A stretch of 64,000 bases of DNA from Actinomadura rudentiformis (GCF_008923185.1 NZ_WBMT01000005.1:248001-312000), one strand, 5' to 3'; counted from the stretch's first letter, positions 43,344 through 54,857 are shown. Numbers and translations are program-made. The notes: generated by a model from the letters alone, not told the origin.

Positions 43344-44810
43344 GTGGCTGAAGATCAGGGCGCCCCGGGGGTCACCCGGCGCGGTGCGGGGGCGGCCCTC
43401 GGCACGGTGGCGGCCGCCACGGCAGCGGGCACTGTGGCGGGCGTGGCACTCGGTGCGGGCACGTCCGACGCCTCCGCCTCGGACTCGACGCTCGAACGGC
43501 GGTTCCGTGCGAACCCGCAGGCCACGTCCGCCAGACGCCCCAACTTCCTGGTCATCCTCGGCGACGACCTCGGCTGGGCGGACCTTGGCTGCTATGGATC
43601 GCCGCACATCCGCACCCCCAATCTGGACCGGCTGGCACGGCAGGGTGTGCGCTTCACCGACGCCTACTCGGCGGCTGCGGTCTGCTCGCCCACGCGGTTC
43701 GGGCTCTACACCGGGCGCTATCCGGGACGGCTTCGCGGCGGGCTGGAAGAGCCGATCGCCCGTCCCGACAAACTGCACGGCATCCCGCCGGGCCATCCGA
43801 CACTCGCCTCGCTCCTGAAGGACTCCGGCTACGCCACCGCGATGTTCGGCAAGTGGCACTGCGGCTTCCTGCCCTGGTACAGCCCCGTCAAGTCCGGCTG
43901 GGACACCTTCTTCGGCAATCTCTCCGGCGCCGTCGACTACTACTCCAAAGTCACCAGCACCGGCGTGGACCTCTTCGAGGGGGAGGTGCCGGTCGAGGAC
44001 CTCGGCTACTACACCGACACCATCGCCGCCCGCGCCGCCGACTTCGTCCGCGAACGGCGTGACCACGACGATCCCTGGCTTCTGAACCTCAACTTCACGA
44101 CGCCCCACTGGCCCTGGGAGGCGCCGGGGGACCGCGAGGTGAGCGCTCAGATCACCGCGCGCGTGAAGGCCGGCGACAGCCGGGCGCTCTGGCACGAGGA
44201 CGGAGGGTCGCTCGACACGTACCGCGCGATGGTCGAGAGCCTGGACGCGGCGGTCGGCCGCGTGCTGCGCGCACTCCGCGAGACCGGGCAGGAACGAGAC
44301 ACGTTCGTGTTGTTCTCCAGCGACAACGGCGGCGAGCGCTTCTCCCATCAGTGGCCGCTGTCCGGCCAGAAGGCGAGCCTGAACGAGGGCGGCATCCGGG
44401 TGCCCAACATCCTGCGCTGGCCGGCCCGCGTCCGTCCGCGCCAGGTCAGCCGCGTCCCCGTCATCACCCAGGACTGGACCGCGACGATCCTGGAGGTGGC
44501 CGGGACGAAGCCCGCCGCCGGCTTTCCGCTCGACGGGCACAGCCTCGCCTCGTACCTCCTCCGCGGAACACGCGAACCGCAACACGACCTGTTTTGGCGC
44601 ACCAAGTCCTCGCGGGCGCTGCGACGCGGCCGCTGGAAGTACCTGAGTGGCCCGGTGGAAGGCGGCGGGGCCACGACCGAGCGCCTGTACGACCTCACGA
44701 TCGACCCGCGCGAACAGGCCAACCTCGCCCTCCGCGATCCCGAGGTGCTCAAGCGGTTGAAGGCCCGCTGGGAGGAGATCGACAAGGAGCTTCTGCCGTA
44801 CGCGTCCTGA
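43344..44810 (+). CDS. Secreted sulfatase
   Basis: A 488-residue arylsulfatase-family hydrolase that removes sulfate esters. The formylglycine-generating motif CSPTR (Cys 114 in AAVCSPTRFGLYTGR) is intact, so it needs an FGE. Metal-binding residues appear in GDDLGWADLGCYG and SSDNGG. The N-terminus TRRGAGAALGTVAAATAAGT resembles a Tat-type signal, giving export in the folded form. GTG at 43344 has AGGG at a suitable distance. Ends at a strong shared hairpin. Substrate unknown. Confidence 0.9.
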   Translation: MAEDQGAPGVTRRGAGAALGTVAAATAAGTVAGVALGAGTSDASASDSTLERRFRANPQATSARRPNFLVILGDDLGWADLGCYGSPHIRTPNLDRLARQGVRFTDAYSAAAVCSPTRFGLYTGRYPGRLRGGLEEPIARPDKLHGIPPGHPTLASLLKDSGYATAMFGKWHCGFLPWYSPVKSGWDTFFGNLSGAVDYYSKVTSTGVDLFEGEVPVEDLGYYTDTIAARAADFVRERRDHDDPWLLNLNFTTPHWPWEAPGDREVSAQITARVKAGDSRALWHEDGGSLDTYRAMVESLDAAVGRVLRALRETGQERDTFVLFSSDNGGERFSHQWPLSGQKASLNEGGIRVPNILRWPARVRPRQVSRVPVITQDWTATILEVAGTKPAAGFPLDGHSLASYLLRGTREPQHDLFWRTKSSRALRRGRWKYLSGPVEGGGATTERLYDLTIDPREQANLALRDPEVLKRLKARWEEIDKELLPYAS

Positions 44811-44820
44811 CTGCAGACTG

Positions 44821-44858
44821 ATGGCCGGGCTCTCCCTTGCGATGGAGAGCCCGGCCAT
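44821..44858. terminator. Bidirectional terminator between sulfatase and phoD
   Basis: A perfect 15-bp stem (44821-44835 with 44844-44858) and an 8-nt loop, placed between the two convergent genes. It can terminate both. Confidence 0.8.
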
Positions 44859-44894
44859 GCCGTGCCAATGCTTCGGCGGCGCGCGCGGCGGGTG

Positions 44895-46583
44895 TTACGG
44901 GCGCGCGGTCTCGTTCTCGATGGTCTCCTGGATGATGTCGCGGTCCGACTTCGTTCGGGCCTTGGGCGCGGCGTACGGCCGCAGGTAGGTCTGCTTGACG
45001 CCGGGCACGCGATCCTCGATGACGAAGGTCGCCTTGACCGACGCGGCGGCGCCGGGCGTGCGCACGGTCGGCAGCGTCGTGAAGTCGGCCTTCATCTCCT
45101 GCTTGTCGATCCTGGTCAGCACGTAGCCGCGCTGGTTGTTGTAGAACCTCAGATGAGGGTTGATCGTGAGGAACGGGTGGCTTGCCGGGTCGGAGTCGGC
45201 GCCGTCACCGCCGCTGGTGATCGAGCTGCAGACGAGCTCGGAGCCGACCACCGCGGAGTCCGGGTCGTCGTAGTTCGCCTTGAGATCGCTGGCCCAGTGC
45301 GCGTGCACGTCACCCGTGAGCACGACGGCGTTGCGCACCTCGGCGTCCAGCCAGCCCTTGGTGATGCGGTCACGGGACGCCACGTACCCGTCCCAGGCGT
45401 CCATGCTGGTCTTCTTCACCGGCCCGGCCGTGTTGTCGCGCTGGGCGAAGAACACCTGCTGGCCGAGCACGTCCCAGCGGGCGCCCGACCGGCGGAAGCC
45501 GTCCAGCAGCCACTTCTCCTGCGCGGCGCCCGTGATGGACCGCGCCGGGTCGGACGCGGCCGCGCAGTCCTTGTACCCGTCGCCGCAGGCCTGGTCGTCG
45601 CGGAACTGCCGCGTGTCGAGCATGTGGAAATTGGCCAGGCGGCCCCAGCGGACCCGCCGGTAGAGCTGCATGTCGTAACCCTTGGGCACGGAGCTGCGGC
45701 GCAGCGGCATGTTCTCGTAGTACGCCTGGAACGCCGCTGCGCGGCGCTCGCGGAAGGCGGCCGGGTCGGGTGTGTCGGAGCCGGCCTCGGGCACCTCGTC
45801 GGCCCAGTTGTTCTCCACCTCGTGGTCGTCGAAGACCACCAGCCATGGCGCGGCGGCGTGCGCGGCCTGCAGGTCGAGGTCGGACTTGTACTGGGCGTGC
45901 CTCTGCCGGTAGTCGGCGAGCGTGACGGTCTCCGGGCCCTCGTGGTCGCGGACGTTGCCGCCCGGGACGTTGTAGACGCCCTTCTTGTACTCGTACTGGT
46001 AGTCGCCCAGGTGCAGGATCAGGTCGGGCTGCTCCTCGGCCAGGCGCCGGTAGGCGGTGAAATAGCCATGCTCGAACTGCGAGCAGGAGACGAACGCCAT
46101 CGCCAGCGCCGGGCCGAACGAGTCGGCGCGCGGCGCCGTCCGGGTGAGGCCGACCGGGGAGAGATGGCCGGCGACGCGGAAGCGGTACCAGTACTCCCGG
46201 CCCGGACGCAGCCCGCGCAGCTCGACGTGCACGCTGTGGGCCGAGCCAGGACGCGCGGCGGCGACTCCGCGGCGGACGATGCGGCGGAAGCGCGCGTCCG
46301 AGGAGACCTGCCACTCCACCGGATAGGTCTTGTCCGGCATTCCGCCGAGGCCGTCCTCGGCGAGCGGGTTCAGTGCGAGCCGCGTCCACAGCACGAAGCC
46401 CTCGGAGTCGGGGTCGCCGGAGGCGACGCCCAGGGTGAACGGGTCGGTGGGGAGAGTTCCAGGGCGGCCGAAGGCGGCATGGGCGGTGCCGGGAACGCCG
46501 GTCACGGCCGCGGCGGTGCCGACCGCCAGGCCTGAGGTGACGAGGAAGGATCTCCGGTTGAGCGCGCGTGGTGCGTCAGCCAT
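44895..46583 (-). CDS. phoD: Alkaline phosphatase D (PhoD)
   Basis: A 562-residue extracellular phosphodiesterase/phosphomonoesterase. The Tat signal NRRSFLVTSGLAVGTAAA is clear (twin arginine). Metal-binding motifs of the PhoD fold follow: SCSQFEHGYF, LHLGDYQYEY, FDDHEVENNWAD and VVLTGDVHAHWASDL. The ATG at 46583 with AAAGG upstream is preferred over longer starts. It would release phosphate from phosphoesters outside the cell. No PhoP box could be recognised upstream by eye. Confidence 0.93.
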   Translation of the reverse strand: MADAPRALNRRSFLVTSGLAVGTAAAVTGVPGTAHAAFGRPGTLPTDPFTLGVASGDPDSEGFVLWTRLALNPLAEDGLGGMPDKTYPVEWQVSSDARFRRIVRRGVAAARPGSAHSVHVELRGLRPGREYWYRFRVAGHLSPVGLTRTAPRADSFGPALAMAFVSCSQFEHGYFTAYRRLAEEQPDLILHLGDYQYEYKKGVYNVPGGNVRDHEGPETVTLADYRQRHAQYKSDLDLQAAHAAAPWLVVFDDHEVENNWADEVPEAGSDTPDPAAFRERRAAAFQAYYENMPLRRSSVPKGYDMQLYRRVRWGRLANFHMLDTRQFRDDQACGDGYKDCAAASDPARSITGAAQEKWLLDGFRRSGARWDVLGQQVFFAQRDNTAGPVKKTSMDAWDGYVASRDRITKGWLDAEVRNAVVLTGDVHAHWASDLKANYDDPDSAVVGSELVCSSITSGGDGADSDPASHPFLTINPHLRFYNNQRGYVLTRIDKQEMKADFTTLPTVRTPGAAASVKATFVIEDRVPGVKQTYLRPYAAPKARTKSDRDIIQETIENETARP

Positions 46584-46800
46584 GGGGGGCCTTTCAAGGG
46601 GATGCCAGGGCAAATCGCCCGACAGCCTCATGGCGGTCCATGGCCGCTGAACACCGCGCAGATGACGTCCAGTCCAACAGAAACGATCAATTGGACGAGA
46701 GGGGAGAGGGGTGCTCAGAAACGAAGAAAAGGCCCGCGCGACAGCGGACCATGAGGATGGTAATCTGACAACTTGCGTCAAAGAGGACGCACAACACCGA

Positions 46801-46814
46801 TCCTATGAATAGGA
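46801..46814. promoter_or_regulatory. Palindrome before the HelD-like gene
   Basis: TCCTAT-GA-ATAGGA, a perfect 6-bp inverted repeat, 13 nt before the ATG of the helicase gene and overlapping a TATGAAT -10-like hexamer. It may be the operator controlling the helicase. Confidence 0.4.
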
Positions 46815-46827
46815 GTGTAGCCGAGGT

Positions 46828-49260
46828 ATGGAGACCCGTCAAGCCGACGATGTCAAGTCCCCAGAGGCCGCACTGCGAGAGGAACAGGACTACGTCAGCC
46901 GCGTCTACGACCGGCTCGACCGGGAGCGCGCCGAGGCCGAGCGGACCCTGCGCGAGGGACCGGCGTCCACGGGAGGGGGCGGGGTGTTCCAGGCCAGGCT
47001 CGAACGCGCCGTCGCCACCGACGAGGCGGCCCGGCACCTCGACCGGCTGACCGGCGTGGAGCGCGGGCTGTGCTTCGGCCGTATCGACCACCGGGCCGAC
47101 GGCGATGGGCGCGGTGACACGTTCTACATCGGCCGGATCGGGCTGCGCGACGAGCACCGCGAGCCGCTGCTGATCGACTGGCGGGCCACCGCCGCCCGGC
47201 CGTTCTACACCGCGACGCCCACCTCTCCGGGCACGCTGGCCCGCCGCCGCCATCTGCACCTCCGCCTCCGCGAGGTGGTCCGGCTCGACGACGAGGTGTT
47301 CGACCTGGACGGGCTGACCGCGGCCGACCAGAGCACGATCGTCGGCGAGGCGGCGCTGCTGGCCACGCTGCGCCGCGGCCGCACCGGCCGGATGTCCGAC
47401 GTCGTCGCGACGATCCAGGAGGAGCAGGACCAGGTGATCCGTGCCGGGCTGCCCGGCGTCCTGGTCGTGCAGGGCGGCCCCGGCACCGGCAAGACGGTCG
47501 CCGCGCTGCACCGCGCCGCCTACCTCCTCTACACCCACCGCGACGTGCTCGAACGCCGCGGCGTGCTGGTCGTCGGCCCGAACGCGACGTTCCTGCGCTA
47601 CATCGAGCAGGTGCTGCCCGGTCTCGGCGAGACCGACGTGGCGCTGGCCACGGTCGGCGAGCTCTTCCCGGGAGTGCGGGCCACCGCGGCCGAGAGCCCT
47701 GAGATCGCCGTCCTCAAGGGCGACCTGAGGATGGCGAGCCTGGTCGACGCCGCGGTCAGGGACCGGCAGCGCGCGCCGGAGGAGGGCGTCGAGGTCGAGT
47801 CGGACGGGATGGACCTGCGCGTCGACCCTGCGACGACGCTGGAGATCCGCGACCGCGCCCGCGCGCTGCGCGCGCCGCACAACCGGCAGCGCCGGCTCTT
47901 CGTGCACGAGATGTTGCAGGCTCTCGCGGTGAACCGCGCCGAGCAGTACGACCAGATGACCGACGAGCCGCTCCAGGAGATCCTCGATTCCGGCAACGTC
48001 CCCCAGTGGCTCCAGGAGCTCCTCGACGAGGCCGAGGAGCAGCCCCTTCTCGACGGGGCCGAGCTGAAGCTGGCCAAGGAGGCCCTCTGGCAGGAGCCCG
48101 CCGTCCGCGAGACGATCGACGGCCTGTGGCCGGAGCTGACACCACAGCAACTGCTCACCGATCTGTTCGGCGACCCGGAGGCCTTGCGGCGCGTCGGTCC
48201 TGAGGCGGGCCTGTCCCCGGCCGAGCAGGCCGCCCTCGTACGCCCGGCCGGCACCGAGTGGACGGTGTCGGACGTGCCGTTGCTGGACGAGGCCGCCGAG
48301 CTCCTGGGCGCCCTCGACGACTCGGCCGAACGGGCCCGCCGCCGCGCCGTCGAGCGGGAGCGGGAGGCCGAGGAGCTTTACGCGCGCGAGGTCATCCAGT
48401 CCACCGGGATCGAGCAGACCGGCATCCCCGAGATCGACCAGCTCGACGTGCGCGAACTGGCCGAACGGCACGTTGAGGACGCGCTCGAACTGGCCGAACG
48501 CCAGCACGACGACGGCCTCCGGCTCACCACCGCGCAGCGCGCCGCGTCCGACCGCGAATGGGCGTACGGGCACGTCATCGTGGACGAGGCGCAGGAGCTG
48601 TCGGAGATGGCCTGGCGGACGGTCATGCGCAAGGTGCCGACGCGGTCCCTCACGGTGGTGGGCGACATCGCCCAGACCGGCAACCCCGCGGGCGCCCGCT
48701 CGTGGGGCCAGATGCTCGACCGGTACGTGTCCGGCCGCTGGCGGGAGCAGCGCCTGATGGTCAACTACCGGACGCCCGCCGCCATCATGAAGGTCGCCGC
48801 GGACGTGCTGGCCACCGTCGCACCCGACCAGATTCCGCCCGAGCCGGTCCGCGACGACGGCCCGCCGCCGGTGGCCGTGCGGTTGCCCGCCGGCCGGATC
48901 ACCGCCGAGTTGCCGGACCTGGTGGCGGCCGAGCTGGCGGAGATCGAAACCGGCGGCGCGGGCGAGGGCCGTCTCGCTGTGATCGCCTCAGGGGCGGCGC
49001 ACGGCGCGGTGCGCGCGGCTCTTCCCGGCGCGGAGGCGGGCGCGACGCCGGAGGCACTGGACTCCCCCGTCGTGGTGCTCACCGCCGAGGAGTCCAAGGG
49101 CCTGGAGTTCGATTCGGTGATCGTCGTGGATCCGCACGGCGTGCTGGCCGAGTCGCCGCGCGGCGGCCAGGACCTCTACGTGGCGATCACCCGGGCCACG
49201 CGGCGGCTGACCGTCGTCCACCACGACGAACTGCCGGCCCTCCTCTCGGCGATCGCGTAG
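46828..49260 (+). CDS. HelD-like RNA-polymerase-associated helicase
   Basis: An 810-residue superfamily 1 (UvrD/Rep-like) ATPase. The N-terminal coiled part (EEQDYVSRVYDRLDRERAEAERTL) precedes a Walker A GGPGTGKT (about residue 216) and Walker B HVIVDEAQELSEMAW. The SF1 motifs VVGDIAQTGNPAGARSW, VNYRTPAAIM and EESKGLEFDSVIVVDP, and the C-terminal VAITRATRRL, are intact. The layout and length match HelD/HelR proteins, which bind RNA polymerase. In streptomycetes HelR can displace rifamycins. The RAE promoter element of rifamycin-induced genes was looked for and not seen, so a resistance role is not shown. The ATG has GCCGAGG upstream. Confidence 0.88.
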   Translation: METRQADDVKSPEAALREEQDYVSRVYDRLDRERAEAERTLREGPASTGGGGVFQARLERAVATDEAARHLDRLTGVERGLCFGRIDHRADGDGRGDTFYIGRIGLRDEHREPLLIDWRATAARPFYTATPTSPGTLARRRHLHLRLREVVRLDDEVFDLDGLTAADQSTIVGEAALLATLRRGRTGRMSDVVATIQEEQDQVIRAGLPGVLVVQGGPGTGKTVAALHRAAYLLYTHRDVLERRGVLVVGPNATFLRYIEQVLPGLGETDVALATVGELFPGVRATAAESPEIAVLKGDLRMASLVDAAVRDRQRAPEEGVEVESDGMDLRVDPATTLEIRDRARALRAPHNRQRRLFVHEMLQALAVNRAEQYDQMTDEPLQEILDSGNVPQWLQELLDEAEEQPLLDGAELKLAKEALWQEPAVRETIDGLWPELTPQQLLTDLFGDPEALRRVGPEAGLSPAEQAALVRPAGTEWTVSDVPLLDEAAELLGALDDSAERARRRAVEREREAEELYAREVIQSTGIEQTGIPEIDQLDVRELAERHVEDALELAERQHDDGLRLTTAQRAASDREWAYGHVIVDEAQELSEMAWRTVMRKVPTRSLTVVGDIAQTGNPAGARSWGQMLDRYVSGRWREQRLMVNYRTPAAIMKVAADVLATVAPDQIPPEPVRDDGPPPVAVRLPAGRITAELPDLVAAELAEIETGGAGEGRLAVIASGAAHGAVRAALPGAEAGATPEALDSPVVVLTAEESKGLEFDSVIVVDPHGVLAESPRGGQDLYVAITRATRRLTVVHHDELPALLSAIA

Positions 49261-49261
49261 C

Positions 49262-49435
49262 TCAGTCCCAGAGGGCAACGGCAAGCCCGTGTCCTCGTGT
49301 ACGGCCGCGCGATGGACGGCCAGCGGCCGCGACGTCCTGGACGGCGGTGCCGGTGGAGTCGAACACCACGATCTCCGCCGCGTCCCGCCGTCCGGGCCGG
49401 GCACCCTTCACCACCTGCCGCAGCTCTGCCCGCAT
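49262..49435 (-). pseudogene. Ornithine cyclodeaminase C-terminal remnant
   Basis: A 57-residue reading ends in AAEIVVFDSTGTAVQDVAAA and RGHGLAVALWD, which is the C-terminal strand and tail of ornithine cyclodeaminase/mu-crystallin proteins. The NAD-binding domain and everything upstream are missing. It lies between the helicase stop (2 nt) and the ligase stop (8 nt). No start or partner is visible. A decayed gene fragment, assigned by motif recall. Confidence 0.6.
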
Positions 49436-49443
49436 TGTTTCCT

Positions 49444-50520
49444 TCAGGAACCTGCGCCGCCCGCGAAGATGTCGTCCAGGTCGTAGGCGACCGGCACCTC
49501 CAGCTGCTCGTACGTGCACGACTTGGGCGTACGGTCCGTCCGCCACCGCCGGAACCGCGCGGTGTGCCGGAACCGGTTGCCCTCCATCGCCTCGTACGCC
49601 ACCTCGACGACCAGCTCAGGCCGCAGGGCCACCCAGGACAGATCCTTCTTGCCGGTCCAGCGGGAGATCGCCCCTGGCATGCGGTCGACGGTCGCCTCGC
49701 TCTGCTGTGCCCATTCCCCCCACGGATGCTCGGACAGATCCTCCAGCAGATAGGGCTTCAGCTCGTCGACCAGCTCCTCGCGGCGCTTCATCGTGAACGA
49801 CGCCGCCACGCCCACATGCTGCAGATGGCCCTCGTCGTTGTAGATCCCCAGCAGCAGCGACCCCACGATGGGCCCCGACTTGTGCCAGCGGAAGCCCGCC
49901 ACCACGCAGTCGGCGGTCCGCTCGTGCTTGACCTTCCACAGGACTCGCTTATCCGGCTCGTAGGGCGTGTCGCGCGGCTTGGCGATCACTCCGTCCAGGC
50001 CCGCGCCCTCGAACTCGTCGAACCACTTCAGCGCCAGCTCGTAGGAATCCGAGGCCGGCGTCACATGGACCGGCGCCTTGACCCCCGCCAGCGTGTCGAC
50101 CAGCCGCTGGCGCCGTTCGCCCAGCGGGGTCTCCATCAGCGACTCGTCGCCCAGGGCGAGCAGGTCGAACGCGATGAACGAGGCGGGAGTCTCCTCCGAC
50201 AGCAGCTTGACCCGCGACGCCGCCGGATGGATCCGCTGCTGGAGACTGTCGAAATCAAGCCGCGAACCCTTCCGCAGCACGATCTCACCGTCCACCACGC
50301 ACCGCTCGGGCAGCTCCCGCTTGGCCGCCTCGACCAGCTCGGGGAAGTACCGGGTCAGCGGCTTCTCGCCGCGGCTGGACAGCTCCACCTCGTCCCCATC
50401 GCGGAACACGATGCAACGAAAGCCGTCCCACTTGGGCTCGTACAGCACATCGCCCTTGGGCATGGTCTTGACCGCCTTGGCCAGCATCGGCGCCAGCGGC
50501 GGACTGATCGGCAGCTCCAT
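49444..50520 (-). CDS. ATP-dependent DNA ligase (LigC type)
   Basis: A 358-residue DNA ligase that seals nicks using ATP. The adenylation motif EPKWDGFRC has the nucleophilic Lys at residue 30. Other motifs are VVDGEIV, FIAFDLLAL, GLDGVIAKP and VLWKVKHER. An OB-fold follows (VGSLLLGIYNDEG, RPELVVEVAYEAMEG). Size and layout are those of short LigC-like ligases that cooperate with LigD-type polymerases; the polymerase gene is at 34416. The ATG at 50520 is used; longer readings lack a ligase N-terminus. Confidence 0.92.
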   Translation of the reverse strand: MELPISPPLAPMLAKAVKTMPKGDVLYEPKWDGFRCIVFRDGDEVELSSRGEKPLTRYFPELVEAAKRELPERCVVDGEIVLRKGSRLDFDSLQQRIHPAASRVKLLSEETPASFIAFDLLALGDESLMETPLGERRQRLVDTLAGVKAPVHVTPASDSYELALKWFDEFEGAGLDGVIAKPRDTPYEPDKRVLWKVKHERTADCVVAGFRWHKSGPIVGSLLLGIYNDEGHLQHVGVAASFTMKRREELVDELKPYLLEDLSEHPWGEWAQQSEATVDRMPGAISRWTGKKDLSWVALRPELVVEVAYEAMEGNRFRHTARFRRWRTDRTPKSCTYEQLEVPVAYDLDDIFAGGAGS

Positions 50521-50608
50521 CTCCCCATATTCCCCCACGCCACCGACAGAGCGAAACGCCGGTCCGCCCCTCCCGTCCCTGTCGAATCCTTCGTCTAATG
50601 TGCAGGTC

Positions 50609-51295
50609 ATGCGCCGATTGCTGCCCGATCCCGCCACCGGTGTCGACCCGTACGAGGCGTACGGGGACGCGCCCGGCCTCCGGATCGGCATGGTGATGAG
50701 CGCCGACGGCTCGGTGACCGATACCGAGGGATGGACCGACGGCCTCGGGGGAGAGGCCGACTTCAGGGTCTTCCGGACCCTCCGCGCCCTGGCCGACGCG
50801 ATCCTCGTCGGGGCGGCGACCGTGCGGACCGGCCGGCTCGGCCCCGCCCGCCTCCGATCCGACCTGCGCGAGCGCCGGGGCGGCCCGCCCGCCCCCATCG
50901 TCGTCGTGTCCCGCAGCCTCGACCTCGACTGGACGCTGCCGCTCTTCACCGAGGCCGAGACGCCCACGATCGTGGTCACCACCGGTGCGGCCGCCCCTGC
51001 CGTGCCCTCCGGCATCCAGGTCGTCGCCGCAGGTCAAGAAGACCTGGACCTGCCCGCGGCGATCCGCGAGCTCCGCGAGACCCTCGGCCTTGAACGCCTG
51101 CTCTGCGAGGGCGGCCCGGCCTTGGCGACTTCACTGATCCGGGAGGGCCTGGTGGACGAGCTCTGCCTCAACATCGCCCCGACACTGCTGGGCACCACCC
51201 GTCTCCTCGGCGAGCTTCCGGCCCCCATGGACCTCGCCCTGACCGCCCTCTACGAGGACGAGGCCGTTCTCTTCCTCCGCTACGTCTTGCAGTAG
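50609..51295 (+). CDS. RibD C-terminal-like (pyrimidine) reductase
   Basis: A 228-residue NADPH reductase of the RibD_C/dihydrofolate-reductase-like fold. The signature segment RIGMVMSADGSVT, the FRTLRALADAILVGAATVRT helix, and the C-terminal LLCEGGPALATSLIREGLVDELCLNIAPTLLGTTR are typical (read in segments). Probably acts on a pyrimidine or pteridine intermediate of riboflavin- or folate-like metabolism. It is convergent with a paralogue (51280); the last 16 nt overlap. Start ATG has AGG closely upstream. Confidence 0.82.
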   Translation: MRRLLPDPATGVDPYEAYGDAPGLRIGMVMSADGSVTDTEGWTDGLGGEADFRVFRTLRALADAILVGAATVRTGRLGPARLRSDLRERRGGPPAPIVVVSRSLDLDWTLPLFTEAETPTIVVTTGAAAPAVPSGIQVVAAGQEDLDLPAAIRELRETLGLERLLCEGGPALATSLIREGLVDELCLNIAPTLLGTTRLLGELPAPMDLALTALYEDEAVLFLRYVLQ

Positions 51296-52023
51296 CGCAT
51301 GAAGAGGTAACCCTCCTCCTCGAGCACCTGCCCTAGCTTCATGTTCGACGGCGCCGCCAGCGTCGTCCCGTTCAGGATGCGCGAGGCCATCCCCGAAAGC
51401 ATCATCGGGCTCAACGTCAGGCACAGCTCGTCGAGCACCCCGGCCTCCACCATCTGAGCGAGCACATGGGGCCCGCCCTCGCACAGCAGCCGCCGGTGCC
51501 CCCGCGCCTCCAGCTGCTTGACGGCCATCGCGAAGTCGACCGCGTGCTCGCCCGCGATGATCACGTCGGCCACCTCCTGTGCCAGCTGGAGCCGGTCGGC
51601 GGGCGCGTCCTCGACCGTCAGCAGGATGGTCGGCGGGTCGGCGTCGGTGAACAGCGGCCCGCCCAGGTCGAGCTCGAGCCGCCGGGACACGATGGCCAGC
51701 GGCGGCACGGCCGTCCGCCCGGCCCGCAGCTCCTCCCACCCCGGCCCGGGAGCGACGGGGCCGTACCCCTCGACGCGGGCCGTCCCCGCTCCGGCGATCA
51801 CCACGTCCGCGAGCCCGCGCATGAGGGAGAACAACTGCCGGTCGGCCTCGTTGCCGAGCCCCCCGCTGCGCCCTTCCAGCGACCACGCCGCCCCGTCCAG
51901 CGTGGAGATCATGTTGGCCCGCAACCACGCCCCCTCCGCTGGATACGCATAGGCCTCGGCCAGGTCGACCGGGCCGGAAGCCACAGAATCAGAATTGGAA
52001 GCAGGAGAGAGCCGCTGCATCAT
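51280..52023 (-). CDS. RibD C-terminal-like reductase (paralogue)
   Basis: A 247-residue reductase of the same RibD_C fold as its convergent neighbour. Matching landmarks are RANMISTLDGAAWSLEG, ADVVIAGAGTARVEG, and LLCEGGPHVLAQMVEAGVLDELCLTLSP. Sequence between landmarks is clearly different, so the pair is an old duplication in inverted arrangement. Two ATGs (52023, 52020) are in tandem, with a G-rich ribosome-binding site. Substrate unknown. Confidence 0.82.
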   Translation of the reverse strand: MMQRLSPASNSDSVASGPVDLAEAYAYPAEGAWLRANMISTLDGAAWSLEGRSGGLGNEADRQLFSLMRGLADVVIAGAGTARVEGYGPVAPGPGWEELRAGRTAVPPLAIVSRRLELDLGGPLFTDADPPTILLTVEDAPADRLQLAQEVADVIIAGEHAVDFAMAVKQLEARGHRRLLCEGGPHVLAQMVEAGVLDELCLTLSPMMLSGMASRILNGTTLAAPSNMKLGQVLEEEGYLFMRYCKT

Positions 52024-52221
52024 CCACCCCCCACGTCTCGGATGCGAGTTCGATTTCCACCCTAGACAGGTGCTTTGCCCTGGAAGTCCGGCGTGCATGC
52101 ACCCGTGCGGGGAGCGGTGGCCGATAACGGTCTGTGTCCTCATATTCACGAATCGGTCATGGTGGGGTTGAGTCAGGGCGACAATCAGGACAGGGAACGC
52201 ACCGCACCGAAGGGAGCGGGG

Positions 52222-52632
52222 GTGGAGTTCGTCGCGCTTGCCGCCTGGGTCCTGAGCACCGTCGTGGGGATCCAGCTGCTGATGATCTGGACGCGGACGG
52301 GGGGACTGCGACGGCAGGCGACGAAGGTGACGCGCTTCCCGACGCTGGTGGTGGTCGGTCACCCGCTCGCGGCCGTGGTGGGCCTCGTCGTGTGGATCGC
52401 GTATCTGGTCACCGATGAGGCCGGTTATGCCTGGGGTGCGTTCGGGGCCTTGCTGGTGGTGATCCTCCAGGGCTTCCTGCTCTTCACGCGCTGGCTGGTG
52501 GGCCGGGGCGGGCGGCACGCCAGGGGAGCGGAGCAGGACTTCCCCGCGACCGCCGTGCTGGTCCACGGCGTCGTCGCGGTCGCGACGTTCGTTCTGGTCT
52601 TCCTCACCGCCATCGAGGTGAGCCGCAGTTAG
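52222..52632 (+). CDS. Small integral membrane protein
   Basis: A 136-residue protein with four hydrophobic helices (about 3-20, 41-60, 70-89, 112-131; the second ends WIAYLV, the third is AFGALLVVILQGFLLF) and short charged loops. GTG at 52222 has AAGGGAG upstream; the longer in-frame start lacks one. No family recognised. The stop is 16 nt from the convergent glgX stop. Confidence 0.7.
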   Translation: MEFVALAAWVLSTVVGIQLLMIWTRTGGLRRQATKVTRFPTLVVVGHPLAAVVGLVVWIAYLVTDEAGYAWGAFGALLVVILQGFLLFTRWLVGRGGRHARGAEQDFPATAVLVHGVVAVATFVLVFLTAIEVSRS

Positions 52633-52648
52633 ACACGCCGGAGGGCGA

Positions 52649-54748
<2,100 letters not shown>

Positions 54749-54857
54749 CGTTCCCACTCCCTGACCGTTGAGTGTGTGGCCCGTCGATTGTTGCGTACCC
54801 GCCAGGGTTTCGCGGCCACAGAACGAGATCGAGGTGTTACCCGTTGATCCGGATCTC

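Noticed and set aside
46584..46827. PhoP boxes before phoD and rifamycin-associated element before the helicase
   Set aside because: Neither GTTCACC direct repeats nor the RAE palindrome can be found by eye in this region.
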